Below, one piece after another: positions 1 through 28,100 of a DNA stretch of 64,000 nt; position 1 is the stretch's first letter; every line of letters starts with the position of its first letter. The notes beneath the pieces were generated by a model. That model was not told the DNA's origin, searched no databases, and saw only the letters and a list, made by a program, of their open reading frames with translations. This DNA is from Glandiceps talaboti. Lineage: Eukaryota; Hemichordata; Enteropneusta; Spengelidae. The position numbers were made by a program, and so were the translations under genes. The DNA lies in the NCBI RefSeq assembly GCF_964340395.1, contig NC_135554.1, positions 25,859,592-25,923,591 of the forward strand. The letters are read 5' to 3'.

Positions 1-710
1 TATTCTATACCCTAAAAACACCAGTCCTGTTGATGCTTCATCTCCTACTTCCTCTCTATCTTGGTTTGTACCCATTGGTAAGTATTTGTGGGAGATTCCA
101 ATTAGAGAGGAAAGGGGAGAGAGTCATCAAATGTTAAGGATTTATTAATGTCCAAGTTGTAGTAAAAGTCTAGATTTTCCATATTTTTCCAACTACTCTT
201 GTTCAAAATTGCTGTTATGAAATATAATGAATCAATCCAAAGAAAAAGTACAAAATTCTGTATAAAAGCTATACTGATTTTGATTCTGATCAAAGGGTAA
301 TTCTTGAAACATCAGCTTGTTAATATTTCTTTGGACCCCTGATATGCAATTTTACAACATTTTCACAAAACTTATATTATAATTATAATTATAATTATTT
401 CCAAAGAAAGTTATGCTTGGACTTAATAGGTCTTAACCAACTATATTGTAAGTTTAATCTTTGTCTTCCCATAATGCAATAGTGTATGGACAGCCCAGAA
501 CATACCCAAGGTCAAAGTTCATACCATTCTAAAGCTATTGCATTATGGGAAACAATACTTGTCAAAGATTGAACCTACTACTTTACAGCTGTTATAATGT
601 CTGATTGTATTTATTTTTAATTTGCATTTCTTTCTTTCTTTCTTCTTTCTTCTGTGTATCCCCTTTCCCCTTCACTTCATCAATGTGGTGTTTCTCGGTG
701 GTGGGTGTAG
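1..710. other. Intronic/upstream sequence of gene A without a supported exon
   Basis: No exon that fits the reading phase of gene A is visible here. The lectin half-exon at 711 needs an upstream exon ending in phase 2 (AG, completing an Arg codon), as in gene B. No such exon is present, so the signal peptide and first lectin half must lie left of the window. The stretch holds a foldback element (443-590) and AT-rich sequence. Confidence 0.6.
443..590. repeat. Foldback (MITE-like) element
   Basis: Two 15-bp arms, CCCATAATGCAATAG and its exact inverse, lie at about 470-484 and 536-550. Weaker inverted similarity extends outward (AATCTTTG against CAAAGATT). The spacer is about 50 bp. This looks like a short non-autonomous inverted-repeat element; no coding sequence. 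Confidence 0.55.
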
Positions 711-17285
<16,575 letters not shown>

Positions 17286-17653
17286 CTAGGATGCCAGCAA
17301 ATGTACGATGTCCAACTAGGCAACTGTTAGTCCAACATTGAGATTCAAATGAGATTGTTGCCAGGCAACAAAGCAGAGATGAAGACAGCTAAATATAATT
17401 TCCGTGTGCCGTTTCCTTGGCAACTGGAAGTAGACTATTTGTACATACTAGGTCAAGCCATGAGTATAGATTTGGTAGACTAAACTTGATAGTATAGGAT
17501 TTTTTGGTGATTTATCATTAATGTTGCAATATGTTACAACAGTAACACCAAATTTACTAAGTTTTCTCACATTAATGACATTTAGGTCATATGGAGTATT
17601 CTCTAAATACTTTCTGATAATGTAAATACACCATCAATGTCTTCATCTTCTGC

Positions 17654-17659
17654 AATAAA
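17654..17659 (+). terminator. Candidate polyadenylation signal of gene A
   Basis: AATAAA about 370 nt after the stop codon, in AT-rich 3' sequence. It is the first canonical hexamer I find downstream on this strand. Confidence 0.5.
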
Positions 17660-18016
17660 AGTAGTTTGTCGTCTTAAGACGGCCATGCATTTAAAAACAT
17701 ATGCCTGGGCTTGCCAGGAAAATCGGCTATATTTCCCAAGGAGTACACAAGCATCTATTTTGTTAACAATTAAGAAAAAACTTAATTGAAATCATGACAA
17801 TAATTGTGCTCTGAAAAACACTTTTACTTAGAAGAAATATAATTCCAGTGTTTAGTCTTTTGAAATCAGGACCAAGTTCCATTATTTTATATTTCAAACC
17901 TCTGTGTATAAGAGGAGATTGTACAGGGTTTGTGTTTATTTTTGTGTTTATGTTTACTAAAAGCACTACATGTAAATATGTTGACTAAGGTACTTATATT
18001 ATTTGAGATACTGTTA

Positions 18017-18175
18017 CAAGTCTTCAGATTTTGTTCTGACTTTGGAGTACTGTTCGGTTGTTTACAAGTCTTCAGATTTTGTTCTGACTTTGAGATACTG
18101 TTCGGTTGTTTACAAGTTTTCAGATTTTGTTCTGACTGTTCGGTTTTCTGACTTTGAAATATTGTTCAGTTGTTT
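18017..18175. repeat. Tandem repeat, about 48 bp
   Basis: Roughly three copies of a unit containing TCTTCAGATTTTGTTCTGAC and CTGTTCGGTTGTTTACAAG, the last one degenerate. Possibly within the gene A 3' UTR. Confidence 0.85.
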
Positions 18176-18437
18176 ACATGTTTCCATGATTTGTTTTATT
18201 CAATTGTATTGCATTCAATTAAAGTAAGTTTTTTGAATCATGTTTGTAATCACAACAGTTCAAACATTTTACATGACACTTTTGAGATATAGAATAGCAA
18301 AACTTAGATTTAGGTAGTTGATGTTTCTAAAACATCTTTCTTTTACAGCGTTTAGACTGTTTGACCAAACTGAAGGACAAAGAAATATTTGTGGTTTTAA
18401 TAACATGAACTTATTGAGTCTTATTTTCACGAGTAAC

Positions 18438-18587
18438 CAATTTGATATACCACTGATGCACACAATTTCTAGTGACACACCAAAATTTGGTGTTCCCCTA
18501 TCTCTTACAATGTGGTGACTCTCAAGAAATGCCAGTTTTATCATTTTGACTCACAACAACATTTGGCTATCATTAGAGGGCACACTG
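18438..18587. repeat. MITE family 3, copy lacking its left end
   Basis: Closely matches 59180-59350 over its length (ACCAAAATTTGGTGT, CCCCTATCTCTTAC, TTTTGACTCACAACAAC) and ends in the same GGGCACACTG terminus. The left terminal repeat is absent. Confidence 0.75.
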
Positions 18588-18993
18588 CTAGTGACTCATG
18601 ACAGATTGTTGAGACTTTGCAGAGTGTTTCTGAAAATACAACACTGAAGAATTTAGCAAAATCATGTAGACCTATTAATATAGTCAGTGTTTTTGTCGAG
18701 GTGCAGGAACCGAACCCTGGTTGGGGGAGGGGGATGCTTCTTGTAAAACTTGCAGAGTTTGCATGCCTTTAGTTGGGAACCTTGGTAAAATACCATGGCA
18801 ACTAGGGTAGATTTTAACTATTACCACCCTTAACAAAAACACTGATGCAGTTAATGTCTTGTACTTTGAAAACAGTATGGTCAATTGTCACTTGTTTGCT
18901 CCCCAACTCCAAAGTATTAAAAAAACCCACATATTTCTTATTGTCATGTTGGTCAATATTGACCTCGTTCATTATTTACTGATTTTATCATAA

Positions 18994-19260
18994 TTTGTGT
19001 CATTGTCAGCAGACGATAATTTGTGTTATTGTCAGCAGACGATAATTTGTGTTATTGTTAGCAGACGATAATGTATCATTGTCAGCAGACGATAATTTGT
19101 TTTATTGTCAGCAGACAATAATTTGTGTTATTGTTAGCAGACAATAATGTATCATTGTCAGCGGACGATAATTTGTGTCATTGTCAGCAGACGATAATTT
19201 GTGTCATTGTTAGCAGACGATAATTTGTGTCATTGTCAGCAGACGATATTTTGTTTCAGT
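18994..19260. repeat. Minisatellite, 24-26 bp unit
   Basis: About ten copies of CAGCAGACGATAATTTGTGT plus CATTGT, with some shorter units having GATAATGTATCATTGT. No gene. Confidence 0.92.
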
Positions 19261-20137
19261 TTCAGCAGATGACAAGACAGTGATGTTTAGCATAAAAGAG
19301 CTTTTGTTTTCAGAAACTGCCATTGTGAAACTTTTGAATTCCATATTTCTGTTTTGTCAACTTATTTAATTGTTCCAAAAAAAAATGGGTTTTTTTTGTC
19401 AAAATCATTCACAAAATCTGCCAACCATTGAGCATAATGAATTCCATATACATCATTACCCAGTACATGTAATGATTTAGAACTGACTTCCAATGAGACA
19501 AGAAGCATGAAGTGAACCAATATTTCATGTGTTCATCATCCAATCAGGAACCTCTATACAACTTTGAGTTGACTCAATTCCTGTGATTTAAAACAGAATT
19601 CCTATTGGCCAAGAAATACTACAAACAGAACAATATTTTCTCTTATCCAATCAGGAACCTCTGTACAACTTTGACTTGATTGTTGTTGTTTATACCCTTC
19701 AGATAACAATTAGTAAAACACAGTGCACATAAAGAAACCTTGCTCACATACATGCACACTGCCTGCTTCCATACAACATTTGCAAGATACAATAAACAGG
19801 GTATTTACAAATTTGATGAAACACACTAATGCTTGCCAAATTGTACACTTTATGGTGCTCCACTGTCATGACTGTTCTTCCATTCCTTAGAGAAACCATA
19901 GACCCTACTACTGTATAGTCTATATGGAGAAATAGCTTAGTAGACCATATCTGAAATACTGAGAAAATTTAACATGGGTGTTGAATTAGCAGTTTTCATG
20001 ACAGTTGTGTCTTGGACATGGCTCAGAATTTCCGACATATTTGATATTCATGAGTGTGAAATGTTTTCTATTGAAAACACTGCAACCCAGTGACAGCGAT
20101 CATGTTATTGAATAGGTAATAGTTTTAGTGTATCGTG

Positions 20138-20285
20138 CCCTCAGTAGTTTGAGAAAGGTCAATATTGCAGGAGACTTGGTAGCCATTTTGAATATTAAAA
20201 AAATATGTTATGAAAGAGCGCCCTCAGTAGTTTGAGAATGGTCAATTGCATGAAACTGGTAGCCATTTTGAATATAAATTAACAT
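20138..20285. repeat. Tandem duplication of about 80 bp
   Basis: Two copies sharing GCCCTCAGTAGTTTGAGAA and TGGTAGCCATTTTGAATAT. Confidence 0.75.
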
Positions 20286-20984
20286 GCGATAGTATCTGTG
20301 ATGAAAGAAAGGGAAGTTGTTGTCTATTAAAAACCTTCAGATTAAGTCATGTATATTTGGGTAATCCCATTGTAAACTTGAAATTATTCTTGTATATTTA
20401 GTACGGATATTGATTGAGCAAATGAACAAGACACCTATGAACTTCCATGGTTGTACCAAAATGAGCTGACTTCTCAATAAAAAGTGTTTTATTCTGAGAT
20501 TTGTCAGGCTTTCTGACAACATAAAATTGGGTAAAAAAGTTACAGAAAAAGGCAAAATAACAGGATTGCATGATAAATACACATTGTGAGAACTGTATTT
20601 CAGGACAACTTGTCAATCATCATTCAAATAATATTGTTGTTTTCCAAATAAAAAATATTATGCAACAAAATATGGCATTATGGTTTTGAGTTCTAGTTTT
20701 ATATCATGTATGCAATGCTTGTCAAGAAGGGAACCAAAAGGTGAGAACTAAAGAACTCAGTCAGTTGTAACTGGCATGGAGATAACCAACACTATCACCC
20801 AATATTGAAATTTGTTAAAATATCAATAATTAGGCATTGCACATGTCAATTTTATACAGACTGATGGTGAGATGTCAAAGTCATGATTGCATTTGGTTGC
20901 TGATTTTTGGGTGCAGACCCACAAATCAATTTGACTGGATTTATGGTATCACATACAATTGTATATCCCAGAATCTCTTGTTGG

Positions 20985-21085
20985 TGTGTGTGTGTGTGTG
21001 TGGTGGGGGGGGGGGGGGGGAAGCAGGCACAACAAAACTTGAAGTCATTTTAGGGGGTGGGCTACAAAATGTTTTGAGGGGGGGG
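20985..21085 (+). repeat. (TG)n and G-rich tract
   Basis: GT dinucleotides followed by a run of about 17 G and two further G clusters; could form G-quadruplex structure on the + strand. Confidence 0.8.
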
Positions 21086-21639
21086 GAGCTTACACTCAAA
21101 ATTTTGACTGAAATATTTTCTCCCCAGGAGCTAAGTTAGGCTGCCATCATTCTGCACTTTCTCCCATGAGTATAATGTATTATTTATTTTCCACTTGGGT
21201 ATTTTGTATAGGTGTTGTGTTGATGTTGCATCTTTGTAACAATTACATGTACATAGTAAATGTTGGATGACAACAATTGGGTATTTACCTGTTGTCGCCC
21301 TTGGTAAATAAATAACAACAACAACAATGGTATTCCCTTTAAATAAAAGTTCAAATGATCCTTGGTACAGTATCAGTATGATATAAAAACAACACAGGCA
21401 ACTCACAAACACAATTTAATTCTAAATTTTACATCTCGTACACTTTACTAAAAATAATATGTAAACGCTAGTTTTAGCAATCCTATTACAAAAAACACAC
21501 TGCATAAAATAAATAACAATTTAGACATGACCACGACTGCAACTTTTTCAACTTACTTTTAAAATTACAAAATAAATGCTACAATGCACTAATAGCAATC
21601 AAAAATGGAATATCCATATACATGTAGATCCATATGGAA

Positions 21640-23235
21640 GGATGACTGACTTAATTGACAACTATGTCGACTGACTTCCTATGTAAGACAACTAAACTGA
21701 CTTTGTATATAGTCCTAGCTATGACAACTATGAAGCCTCACTTTGTACATTCCTATGTATGACAACTATGTAAACTGACTTAGTATATAGTCCTAGCTAT
21801 GACAACTATGAAGCCTCACTTTGTACATTCCTATGTATGACAACTATGCAGACTGACTTTGTATACAGTCCTGTATGACATGTAGACTGACTTTGTACAT
21901 ACAGCTGTATGTATGACAACTATGTAAACTGACTTTGTACATTCCTATGTATGACAACTATGTCAACTGACATTGTAAATACAGTCCTATGTATGACAAC
22001 TATGTCAACTGACTTTGTACATACAGCCCTATGTATGACAACTATGTCGACTGACTTTGTACATACAGTCCTATGTATGACAACTATGTCAACTGACTTT
22101 GTACATACAGTCCTATGTATGACAACTATGTCAACTGACTTTGTACATACAGCCCTATGTATGACAACTATGTCAACTGACATTGTACATACAGCCCTAT
22201 GTATGACAACTATGTAAATTGACTTTGTACATACAGCCCTATGTATGACAACTATGTAGACTGACTTTGTACATACAGTCCTATGTATGACAACTATGTC
22301 GACTGACTTTGTACATACAGTCCTATGTATGACAACTATGTCAACTGACTTTGTACATACAGCCCTATGTATGACAACTATGTCAACTGACATTGTACAT
22401 ACAGCCCTATGTATGACAACTATGTAAATTGACTTTGTACATACAGCCCTATGTATGACAACTATGTCGACTGACTTTGTACATACAGTCCTATGTATGA
22501 CAACTATGTCAACTGACTTTGTACATACATGCAGTCCTATGTATGACAACTATGTAAACTGACTTTGTACATACAGTCCTATGTATGACAACTATGTCGA
22601 CTGACTTTGTACATACAGCCCTATGTATGACAACTATGTAGACTGACTGTACATACAGCCCTATGTATGACAACTATGTTGACTGACTTTGTAGATACAG
22701 TCCTATGTATGACAACTATGTCGACTGACTTTGTACATACAGCCCTATGTATGACAACTATGTAAATTGACTTTGTAGATACAGCCCTATGTATGACAAC
22801 TATGTCGACTGACTTTGTACATACAGCCCTATGTATGACAACTATGTAGACTGACTGTACATACAGTCCTATGTATGACAACTATGTCGACTGACTTTGT
22901 AGATACAGCCCTATGTATGACAACTATGTCGACTGACTTTGTACATACAGCCCTATGTATGACAACTATGTAGACTGACTGTACATACAGCCCTATGTAT
23001 GACAACTATGTCGACTGACTTTGTAGATACAGTCCTATGTATGACAACTATGTCGACTGACTTTGTAGATACAGCCCTATGTATGACAACTATGTCGACT
23101 GACTTTGTACATACAGCCCTATGTATGACAACTATGTAGACTGACTGTACATACAGCCCTATGTATGACAACTATGTAAACTGATTTTGTACATACAGTC
23201 CTATGTATGACAACTATGTATAAACTGACTTTGTA
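21640..23235. repeat. 42-bp minisatellite array
   Basis: About 35 copies of a 42-bp unit built on CCTATGTATGACAACTATGT, CGACTGACTTTGTACATACA and G. The left end (21640-21900) is irregular. Variants that lose TTT (GACTGACTGTACATACAG) recur from 22640 in a regular order, so a higher-order arrangement is visible. Because 42 is a multiple of three, frames stay open for up to 209 codons; I do not regard these as genes. Confidence 0.95.
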
Positions 23236-23449
23236 GATGGTGTACATCCTAAGTATTAAAGATAACCATATTGAACCCAAATACACATATGTATGCAACT
23301 GTATATGTGTATTAAAGGTATCTCTATGGTACATTTAACTTAAGTTTACAATACTCTTTTAAAGTTGGGTTAAAAGTAATCAATTGCAATTTTCATACAC
23401 TTAGAAACATTATTATATGCTATGGCAATAAAGGACATGACATCTAAGG

Positions 23450-23455
23450 TTTATT
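23450..23455 (-). terminator. Candidate polyadenylation signal of gene B
   Basis: AATAAA on the minus strand, about 50 nt after the stop of gene B. Position is plausible but the 3' UTR would be very short. Confidence 0.4.
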
Positions 23456-23503
23456 TTATGTATTGTGATCTCTGTTGAAAATAAATGAAAACTACATTGT
23501 CTA

Positions 23504-25157
23504 TTAAATAGAAGTCTCTGCTTCCAATCGCTTTTTTAACAGTGTTGAGGGCTGGTTAATGTTAGAATCACTACACCCCTTTCTCACACTGGTCAAAACA
23601 ACAAATGTATCACTTTTTGGTACTAGATCAGGCATGCTCCAAGTGAAAATCTTATCGTTTTTCCGACGTTCTTTCTGTTGACCAGGGTGTGACAGTTGAG
23701 AGTCACTTTTATTCTTGTGAGTTGATGGTTCAAAGTCAGATCTTCTCTGGTCAGGAGTGTTATCATGTTGTACAGTGTCACCACCATCATCATCATTTAT
23801 ATCAAGCTTGTCCTGTAGATTACTAAATTTTACTTTGTCTGATGATGATGCATCATTGATATCATCTGTTGAATTGGTTCCTTTTTGATCTTCTTGGTTG
23901 GCAGGAGTATACCTCACACTGGGATCAACTGAAAATGACAGATTAATATTATTGATATTATTGTAATAATGAGTTTTATGAAATTAAAGGCCACCTATAA
24001 TAATTGGCTGTATGAATGGCAAATTCACAATTCTCAGTATTTCACTCGTATTGAATGGCTTAATGTCTGGGTCAGAGGGAAAGTTTCATACAACTAACGC
24101 ATAGTGTGGGAAACCAGAAAGGAGAAAGAAACTCCTTGAAAACAATTGCTATTGACCACCAGAATATTGAGATAATGTCACTACACCTTTAAGTATTTCA
24201 TCAATAGTTCCAAATTTCAGCAATAAAATATCAGTTGACAACTAAAATACACAGTAACTGTTGCAAGTACAGTTTCTAACATGGTGGTATTGCCATCTTA
24301 CGATGAGTGACATTACAATTTTTTCTTATCTGTGTCTTAGAGGTTTCAAATATTTTATGGAATCAAAGAAATGTAGGGTAAGTTCATGAGGAACATACAA
24401 ATACAAAAGTGACACCTTTACATTCTAATGCCTATATGCTTACAATAATAATAATAATAATAATAATATAGTACTTTCCACTCTGTGTTCAAAGCACTTT
24501 ACAATTATTACTTACGAATGTTTTTACCAGTTGATGACACTGACAGTCTTTTTTCATTTGCAGTAGAGGTGTTGTACAAGCCTGCTTTCTGGAAGATTTA
24601 AAATTAAATACTAGTTAATAAATTTGATTTGACAAATGTTTCATGATGTTGCTAGTTTGAATGACAGTACTAAAAACATATCAACATAACATTACTCTTT
24701 TTTAGAAAGCTGCCAATCTGGTTTTGCTTCTTCAAGTTCTTTTTTTTTCAAATATATATCTATCCAAAATATATAACCAACAATATACCCTATGTTGGTG
24801 GATTTGTAGCTGTTTTGTGAGAGCAATGCAAACTGCTTTTCAAATAGAGCCAAACATTTCACCCTAAACTTCTAACCAACAAGACCTCCATCAAAATATC
24901 AATTACCAAAACAGTATTTTGTAATGTACCCTTAATACCAAAATGAAACAGCCAAAAGTATATTTAAAGTATACTTTTCAATGTCAAGTACATTTCAAGT
25001 ATACCATAAATAGATTTGGTTGTTATGATGCTAATCCTACCTTTGTTGAGATGGTGGATTTGGTTGCCAGTTGATTTGAGGAGTTCACAAGAGAATATTG
25101 ATCACAACATGGACAACAGCGACCTTGTTGAAAACATCTCTTGTATTCTTTAATGAT
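23504..25157 (-). CDS. Gene B exons: cytoplasmic tail
   Basis: Exons 25157-25041, 24588-24516 and 23928-23504. The first has a Cys cluster ([11 protein letters not shown]), the second [10 protein letters not shown] as in gene A. The last is hydrophilic with an Asp-rich patch (DINDDDGGD), a WSMPDL motif and a block ([19 protein letters not shown]) that matches gene A. It ends ETSI, a class I PDZ ligand pattern. Confidence 0.92.
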
Positions 25158-28100
25158 CTACAGAGATAATTGTTTCATTTACACGTTGGAAAAAGGAAAA
25201 CAGATTATCGTTATTGAGCTAATTAGTGTACAACTGATAAAGAAATTTTGTTTTGACTAATAAACTAATGACAAATGATGAGGGAATCTGATGATAAAAA
25301 ATCCCTTTCGCAAAGACAGATGCTCACTTATTTTGAGTGTAGTAAGTTGCACAAGTCATCTGCAATAAATGAGAGCAACTTATAGCTATGTAAACATCTC
25401 AGCAACTAGGTTTCACATAAAAGTATTTATTACTGAAGATGTAACAGATAAGTACAAATTGCATCCAATGAATTTAATCATATGACATGCACATATGCAT
25501 GGTTAATGTGTACTATTTAATTTGGAAGTATGCAAATTTAGGGATGGAAATGGGCCCCTGTGTTGGTCAACTGGACTCTGTCATTTTGATTGTCAGACGG
25601 ATAAAAGATACTCATTTGATACCATCAGTGTAGTCGCAGTTAAATTTATATTGTGTGGTCATTGTGCCATCAACTATTAATTAGGTTTAGTTTCCTATCA
25701 ACACCTATAAACACATGAATTCATTATATGTAGAAAATAATATTCCGGATGTCAAAATCTACTCATTGCAGAATTTCATTGTAGGTAAAAAAAAAAATTC
25801 TTTGGTCTACAACATATTGGTATAAATACTTAAGTTTACATTTTACTAGTGTTATTACCTTTTCATCCATTAAGCAATGAAATATGAAAATGAAAATTCC
25901 TTGCAGCGAGTTTAGGATGGTGAAGATATAAGCCATGACCATAGTGCTAGAGTCAACATACATCATTCCAAACACCCAGGTAACACCAAGTAAACATAGC
26001 AGTGCACATGATGCTTTTAGCCACACTCTGGGAAAAAAAGTATTGGACATGATGGTAATCAATTATTCTATGTACTAAACTGAAATGAATATTTAGTGTT
26101 TGTTTTGTAGATCTGAAATATAGGGACTTACACCAAACCTTCTCCAAGTACGATAAGAACATCATACAACTTGGGAGAGGATCCGATAACTGGTGAATTT
26201 TGGTAATAAAAAAGGTAGAGAGATTACAAAATGAATATGGCAAATAAACAAAAATCAAACAAAATCATTGATGTGTAATCTAGTAAATAAAATTAAAATT
26301 TTTAGGACATTGACTAACAAAATACATTGTAGCACTTAAAGACAATTATGGTTGTCTTAAATTTGTAGAAAAAGAGGTTCAATATTCTCTTAAATTTGTG
26401 TTCCGGTCATTAAAGTTGTTATGTTTGCACTGGAATATGCAAATTAATCAGGAATTCAAAATAAAAATTAAATCAGTAATCATCAAAAAAGTAAGACTGT
26501 GAACATGGAAAAATGGAAAACTGATGGGGGGGAGGGGGGTTGTATTGTGTAATAGAATTATCATTTTCTGCAAACAATATGAAGCATATGAATGGAAAAT
26601 GAAAATTTCTTTAATGGTGGTTTATCTTCCTTTTGCTTACCTCAAATTGGCCATTTTGCTGTCCTCTCTATGAGTTGGTGATGTAGGGTGTCTACACATG
26701 ACAACAAAGGTCATTACAAGAAATATTATATTTACCTGGAAATGATGTAAATATTGGAAAGTTGAAGGTGTGGTGGGTTACATTAAGTATTGAATACATG
26801 CAAGACTGACTCTAGGTGTGGTGGGTTACAAACATACGTATATACACATGGAAGACTGACTCAGTGACGACTTTATTTGTGAACTTGAAAGATTTACATA
26901 TATGCCTATACTTTAATGGTTATATAGGTTAATTGTACTCTTATAAAATGTAAACTTCCCACAAATGTACTTTAATTCCGAAATAACCCCCACCCCACCC
27001 ATAACTGTACAAAAATGTTATATATGATATGATTCTAAACCATTTTCATATTCTTGTTTTTTGACAGCTTTTTAGACAATTTCAACCTAAAGAGAAGAAG
27101 TCATATGTTACACACACAACAGGTAATTAATTTCTTGTTTAGTGTGTTACAACTACACAGTGATGGCAGATAATGATAGGATTTCGCAAACACTTCCCAA
27201 AGGGCTTATCTCCATGGCTTTGATTATATCTCTCTATATCATCCTGGCTAGATCAACAAGAAATCATTAAGTAAGTTGTTCATGCAAATTAATTAGTAAA
27301 CCCCCAACTGCAAATGTGCCACATTTAGACTTGTCATTGATTGACAAAGACATGCTGTTAATGACTGTGTTTGTGGTTATATTTGAATTTCAAATTTCAC
27401 TGAGGTTGACAAGAGAATAGATTCGAAGGCCATTGGTTTAAACTTCTAGGCTACGTAAACACATGCACTTACCAAGATAACAAAACAGATGGGACCAACA
27501 AATGCCCAGATAAAACCCCATTTTGTGTTCAACCAGCAACTGAAACAAACATTTCCAAATGTAGTTTAATAAATTTACTTCAACAGGAATATGTTAAATC
27601 AAATTAAGTCATCAAGGCATGATTAACAACTGTAGCACTAATCTTTTAACATCTAGAATTGGAATATGCATTAGATAAAAACCTACACCAAAAATACTTT
27701 AATGGCTGTACTAATTAACATCCTCACTGATAAAATAAATGAACCATCAGTTAAATTTACTGAATCTATATACCATTCCATGCCAAAACTTCTGAACTCA
27801 TATAAGCTGTACATTCTTACATTTAGAGCATTATTTTCGCCCTGTATCATTGACACAAAGAGAGTTTTGGTATACAACAATGCAGTTGAATGACTTTCCA
27901 CTATGCTGTGCCATATACCCCTGAAGTCATATGAGAAATGACCAATTTATCAATTGAATATTACTATTAATTAGCCATGTGTAGAGCAAAATTCTTTTTT
28001 GCAATGTATCATTACCACAAAGAGTCATGTTTTAGGACAATGAAGTTGATTTACTTACTACCATTCTGTGCCATAACCTCTGAACCCATATAAGAAATGG

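Larger units (their letters stand above)
17286..23503. other. Intergenic region between the two tail-to-tail receptor genes
   Basis: Contains 3' UTR sequence of both genes at its ends and no supported gene. It is filled by tandem repeats (18017-18175, 18994-19260, 20138-20285, 21640-23235), a MITE copy (18438-18587), a GT/poly-G tract (20985-21085) and plain AT-rich sequence. All long open frames here lie in repeats. Confidence 0.7.

Noticed and set aside
1-77. Open stretch ending at a good GTAAGT donor, as a gene A exon
   Set aside because: It would end in phase 1 or 0, while the next exon (711) needs phase 2; the phase 2 frame has a stop. It does not resemble the first lectin half.
21640-23235. 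CRISPR-like array
   Set aside because: Units are directly adjacent with no unique spacers, and the host is clearly animal.
21920-23334. 209-codon and shorter open frames made of a 14-residue repeat
   Set aside because: The 42-bp minisatellite unit is divisible by three, so open frames are automatic. No start context, splice or family support.
26130-26170. Possible gene B counterpart of the ICL3 microexon (minus strand, donor GTAAGTCC)
   Set aside because: No acceptor gives a length divisible by three, so inclusion would shift the frame before TM6.
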